DNA of 64,000 nucleotides, taken from Phaeotremella fagi (Eukaryota > Basidiomycota > Tremellomycetes > Tremellales > Phaeotremellaceae). Positions 57,233 through 64,000 of the stretch are shown piece by piece (the first letter of the stretch is position 1; each line of letters starts with the position of its first letter). The stretch covers positions 1,054,001 through 1,118,000 of the forward strand of contig BCHU01000002.1 of the NCBI GenBank assembly GCA_001599715.1, read 5' to 3'. A program made the translations under genes and the position numbers. The notes below the pieces were generated by a model, which was not told where the DNA came from, ran no database searches, and was given only the letters and a program-made list of their open reading frames with translations.

Positions 57233-60200
57233 ATGACAGCTATTGCTAGTTCAAGTTGTGAGTTATGGTCCAATTTCATTTCCCCACAATCATGCACATT
57301 CCTGCTGGAATGATTGATTGTTTCAAGACATTTGTGTCCTTGGATACATTGTATCCGATTTATCTCGTGACCCACCAAAACCTCCTTTAAACTTTAGGCG
57401 GGCACACCGCTTCAAAGAATCCCTATATAACCCATTGCTAGCTTCTGTTTCCCCTTCTTTTCTTCATTTTTCTACTTTTTCTTTTATAGTCGCATTTCTG
57501 AAACTTATTTTGACTGAATACTAACAATACCAGTCGTACCTTCAGGTATCGTGTCTCCGACCATGGCGCTAGCTACGCCAAGACCTGGTATGATGGAACT
57601 CCAACCTGTAATTCATGCTTCCACGGGGATTCTTGATGGAGAGAATGGGCAACTGGAGCAGTCAGCAGAACAATCAGGTTCATCGTCGAGAAACGGAACC
57701 AGCATCAATTCAGAGTGAGTCAAATACCTCCTTTATGTCTATGGTCATCTTCTTTTGTCAGGACTGACACTAACCTATCATTTTAATTTTAGCATGGACT
57801 ACACAAGACAATCTTCGGAGAATGGAACGACCGCATCTTACGAACAAGTCACACCAATGAATCCCCCCTCGATTTCTACCATTACACCACCAGCAGAGAG
57901 CGGTTTGGGGACACTCGCAGGAGAAGATCAATTGAAGATGGCATTGGAGGGGAAAGATAGATTGTTTCTGTTGATGATTGCTAAAGAGATTGAAACTTTT
58001 GTTTCAAAATCCATAGGTGGTTCTCCACCTGAGACACCGACTGTGGCTTCGATCCTCGCCTCTGGTTCAATTACTAGTAGTGCTATCATGGTTCTCAGCT
58101 CTCCACCTGCTAGCAAATATCAGAGGATGTTGGTGTACAAGGTAGCGGAGTGGTTTGGATTAAAAGCTGTGCCCGGACTTGATGGTGGGATGAATATTGG
58201 AATCGTTGGAACATTGGATCCTAAGAGGTAAGCTTGGGCTGTCGCCCATTGCAAAACTAACGTAATCTCAGTTTAACACTTCGTTTATCGAATCTTGTCC
58301 CAAGACCAACATCACCAGCTCAGCAATTTCGTATAATGCAGAGAGCAAGTGGAAATTCATCATTGGGTGAAGGCTCTTCACGAGCAACTTCAGTCTCTGG
58401 TGAAGATTCTGAAGCTGGTCCTTCGAATCGACAAAAAACGATAGAAGAAAGGGAACAAGCATACGCATTGGCTCGTGCAAAGATTTATGGAGATGCTGCG
58501 GACGAGATAGTTGAGGACAAGGTGACGAATGTTAAGCCAGCTCGTGCAACACCTGTTGAAGAGCCTGATCCAATCCCTCGACATCTCGTAGTCAATCCTT
58601 TACTTGCGACCACCAATCAATGGGAACCCGTTTATCCTTCGCTGTATCACGCTGCTAAACCCGAGTTTCAAAATTCACAACAACCTATCTCAGCCCCTCA
58701 ATCTTTCCCTCAACAAAACTCGAATTTCAACTATCAACCTGCTCAATATCCTTCTTATTCTCAGATGCCCGATATGCAAGCTATGGGTGGTTATGCTGGG
58801 ATACCACAGAATGACGTTTATGGGGCTCAACAAACACAACCGAACATGCCGTATATCGTACCTAACACTCAGTATAACAACAGAGCCATGACTCCACTGG
58901 CCAACGGTTTTAATTTTAATGGACCAACCAATGGTTACAATCCAAATTGGCAGAATTCGCAACCATATCCTAATCAAATACCGCAACAATCACAGATCCA
59001 ACCGCAAATGATGAACAATCAAATGAACATGCAAATGAATCCTCAATGGGGGTACAATAACGGCAATGGTCAAATCCCAAATCAACACGTCCCCATGCCA
59101 GGTATACCGCAAGGCATGCAATTTCCTCAATACCCCTATCAACAGCAACAGCAACAGGCACAACAGAATGTTGTTCCCGTCCCCCAGATGTATGCGAATA
59201 ATCTTATTCAACCAACCCCCACACGACCATCACCTAACCATCATTCGTCGACTTCTTCGTCGATATCTTCGAGAAGTTATCAGGATGGATCAAGACCTCA
59301 TTCTAGAGGCTCTACAACTAGTACGAGAAGTGGGACGAGTAGTGTAAGACTTGGTGCGATGTATCCCGCAAGTCAACAAGTAGGTTATGGTACTCGTCAG
59401 AAAGCTATGAAGGGTGGGCGAGATTCTGGATTCTCGGGGATGACTAGTTTAGGTTTCGGTGACGAGACGAGGCGATATCGTGGACATAGTCCGGTACGTA
59501 GAGAATGTGTTGTTGGAGCTTCTAAGCTGATGATAATTTACAGGCTTCCACTACATCATCGAGATCCTCAAGAAGGGCACCTTCGTTGTCTCTTCCGCCG
59601 ATTGGACCCAATCAACATCCACTTCCACAACGACCTGATTGGTCTGCCAACAACGTTCCATATCATCCATCACCGCTTCCAGTGTCTGGTCAAGGTCAAC
59701 CACAATCTAATGCCGACACAGCGGACTTCCCACCTCTGCTACGAAAAGGTACGAATGCTGAACCGATGCAAGTTGAAAGGGCACGGATCAAACCCAATAA
59801 CGGTTCTGTGTGGAATGGGGCCGGTGTAAAAGTGTTACAACATCCAACAGGTCATTCTCCCTCGTCACCTCGTGCTACTTCAATCATACCTGGACCATCT
59901 AGAACGCCCAACCCATCGCATCAGAATTATCAATCAACCACAAGTCAACTATCGCCAAGTTTCTCATCAGAGATAGATCCAGATTTCCCACGTCGAACAC
60001 CATCATCTAGAAATGCGCCTACATTATACGATCCAACAACCGGTACTGGCAGAGCACCACTTTTGTCATCTACGATAGGCAATGAAAGTAGGCCATCCTC
60101 AGCGTCGGCTAATAGAATTAAAGCTTTGATCGATCCTTCATCGGTCGGTGCTCAAGTTTCACCGACTGTTCCACATGTTTTGACGACGGAGGAAGCTATA

Positions 60201-60320
60201 GAGGCGAAACTAGCTGCTATATCTTTGAATTCTGGCGTGGCTATTGGACCACCTGCTAATAAGAGCAACGGACAGAATCAAGGTCATGCAAGTTATGCAA
60301 AGATCGTTAGGAGGGATTGA
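57233..60320 (+). CDS. R3H-SUZ domain RNA-binding protein
   Basis: Exons 57233-57257, 57534-57714, 57793-58227, 58272-59493, 59544-60320; all phases agree, about 879 residues. The first intron (276 nt) is unusually long here and ends with a perfect TACTAAC branch site, supporting the upstream start; a start at 57563 is the alternative. R3H: EGKDRLFLLMIAKEIETFV then KYQRMLVYKVAEWFGLKAVP. SUZ: PAQQFRIMQRASGNSSLGEG then EEREQAYALARAKIYGDA. The remainder is Gln/Pro/Asn/Ser-rich and disordered, ending GHASYAKIVRRD. R3H-SUZ proteins bind single-stranded RNA and act in post-transcriptional control in the cytoplasm; no specific target can be named. Confident on domains. Confidence 0.88.
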
Positions 60321-60639
60321 GTGGAGCGGTCAAGAGGATAGGACTGTGAAATCGGTTTGGTTTGGGTTGAAGGGTTATTTTTTGGGCTGTATTTACTTGG
60401 AGATTGGATGTGTTTTGAATACTGTTCTACTCCTTCTCCTAGTTTGTTAATTTTTCTAGTTAATTCACATGATACATGGCATAGCATTCATTGTTTAGAA
60501 ATGTTTAATAAAAGTGCCACACTCGAATTACTGTTTCTGTCACCGGTGCCCCCTTCTTTGTTGTTGTCCTTCAAACTACCATTTTACAATAGTATATCTT
60601 CTATTCGCATCTTTCACTTCCACTCAATCAGTTTCCACA
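60321..60639. promoter_or_regulatory. GCN5 upstream region
   Basis: About 320 bases between two co-oriented genes; TC-rich just before the ATG at 60640. No specific site recognised. Confidence 0.4.
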
Positions 60640-63763
<3,124 letters not shown>

Positions 63764-64000
63764 TTGATGGTGATGCATCATTGGTGTTGGCTCCATTCAG
63801 TACTCGGAGGCTTATGTGCTTCTGCAGACACAGCCTTTTGATCAGAAGTTTTAACATGTCTCGTCATTCCTTTGATGACATCCCGAGGGCGCTTGTTCTC
63901 TCAGTCATCTCAGAAGCTCATCAAATGTTGTCCTCGTCTTGATCTGAAATAAAATTAATTAATTAGCTCATCCACATGATCGAAAAAACACAATCTGGTT
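63764..64000. other. GCN5 3' flank to window end
   Basis: 3' flank with no recognisable gene. An ATTAATTAATTAG run near 63954 precedes the right edge. Confidence 0.4.

Overview
This is a gene-dense piece of nuclear DNA from a basidiomycete fungus. Most likely it is a Tremellales yeast or relative of the Cryptococcus/Kwoniella/Tremella kind. Reasons: nearly every gene is cut by many short (about 33-100 nt) GT..AG introns with CTRAY branch sites; UTRs are short; genes lie on both strands; and the gene set is fungal (Zn2Cys6 regulator, GAF hybrid histidine kinase, Vac8, Mnn1/GT71-type glycosyltransferase, Hst3/4-type sirtuin). The genus is an inference from gene architecture, not a database match. 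I see about 30 protein-coding genes and one tRNA gene. No transposon, CRISPR array, rRNA or bacterial-style operon was recognised. Exons were joined by eye from reading frame, splice signals and family conservation, so boundaries without RNA data are predictions.

Layout. 0-2.4 kb: three tandem copies of an unrecognised gene family (first copy cut by the window edge). 2.8-11 kb, all minus: alpha-arrestin-like adaptor, PP2A scaffold subunit A, Hsp110/Sse1 chaperone. 11.1-11.8 kb: small unknown gene. 12.5-13.4 kb: succinate dehydrogenase cytochrome b subunit (SDH3). 13.5-16 kb: divergent pair of a JmjC/cupin oxygenase and the KEOPS catalytic subunit Kae1. 16.3-21.5 kb: hybrid histidine kinase. 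22.4-24.8 kb: coiled-coil protein. 25.2-26.4 kb: S-formylglutathione hydrolase. 26.6-28.5 kb: OTU-family protease. 28.5-30.6 kb: a 2-kb stretch holding only an intron-containing tRNA-Arg(CCT). 30.6-33.7 kb: FAD monooxygenase and a secreted Ser-rich double-psi barrel (expansin/RlpA-like) protein. 34.6-35.7 kb: single-pass membrane protein. 36-38.4 kb: Vac8 armadillo protein. 38.9-39.9 kb: MMTAG2-like RS/RE-rich protein. 40.1-41.1 kb: oligoribonuclease. 41.1-42.1 kb: GNAT acetyltransferase. 42.5-43.8 kb: Cys-rich membrane protein. 44-45.6 kb: YheT/ABHD1-3-type hydrolase. 46.2-48.4 kb: Zn2Cys6 transcription factor. 49.1-49.5 kb: small unknown gene. 50-51.8 kb: sirtuin. 52.3-54.5 kb: GT71-like glycosyltransferase. 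55.3-56.0 kb: small secreted protein. 57.2-60.3 kb: R3H-SUZ RNA-binding protein. 60.6-63.8 kb: GCN5 acetyltransferase with bromodomain.

Most genes are conserved housekeeping or regulatory genes with unrelated roles, so the window is ordinary euchromatin and not a functional cluster. The parts least explained by known families are: the tandem family at 0-2.4 kb, whose full copies start with a 12-nt coding exon; several micro-exons elsewhere (6, 9, 12, 17 and 22 nt), one carrying the catalytic Asp-x-Glu of the oligoribonuclease and followed by a 33-nt in-frame intron; a 22-bp near-palindrome among GGTTAC-like repeats upstream of the small secreted protein; and two unrecognised Cys-rich membrane proteins. 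I did not find a convincing new multi-gene system.
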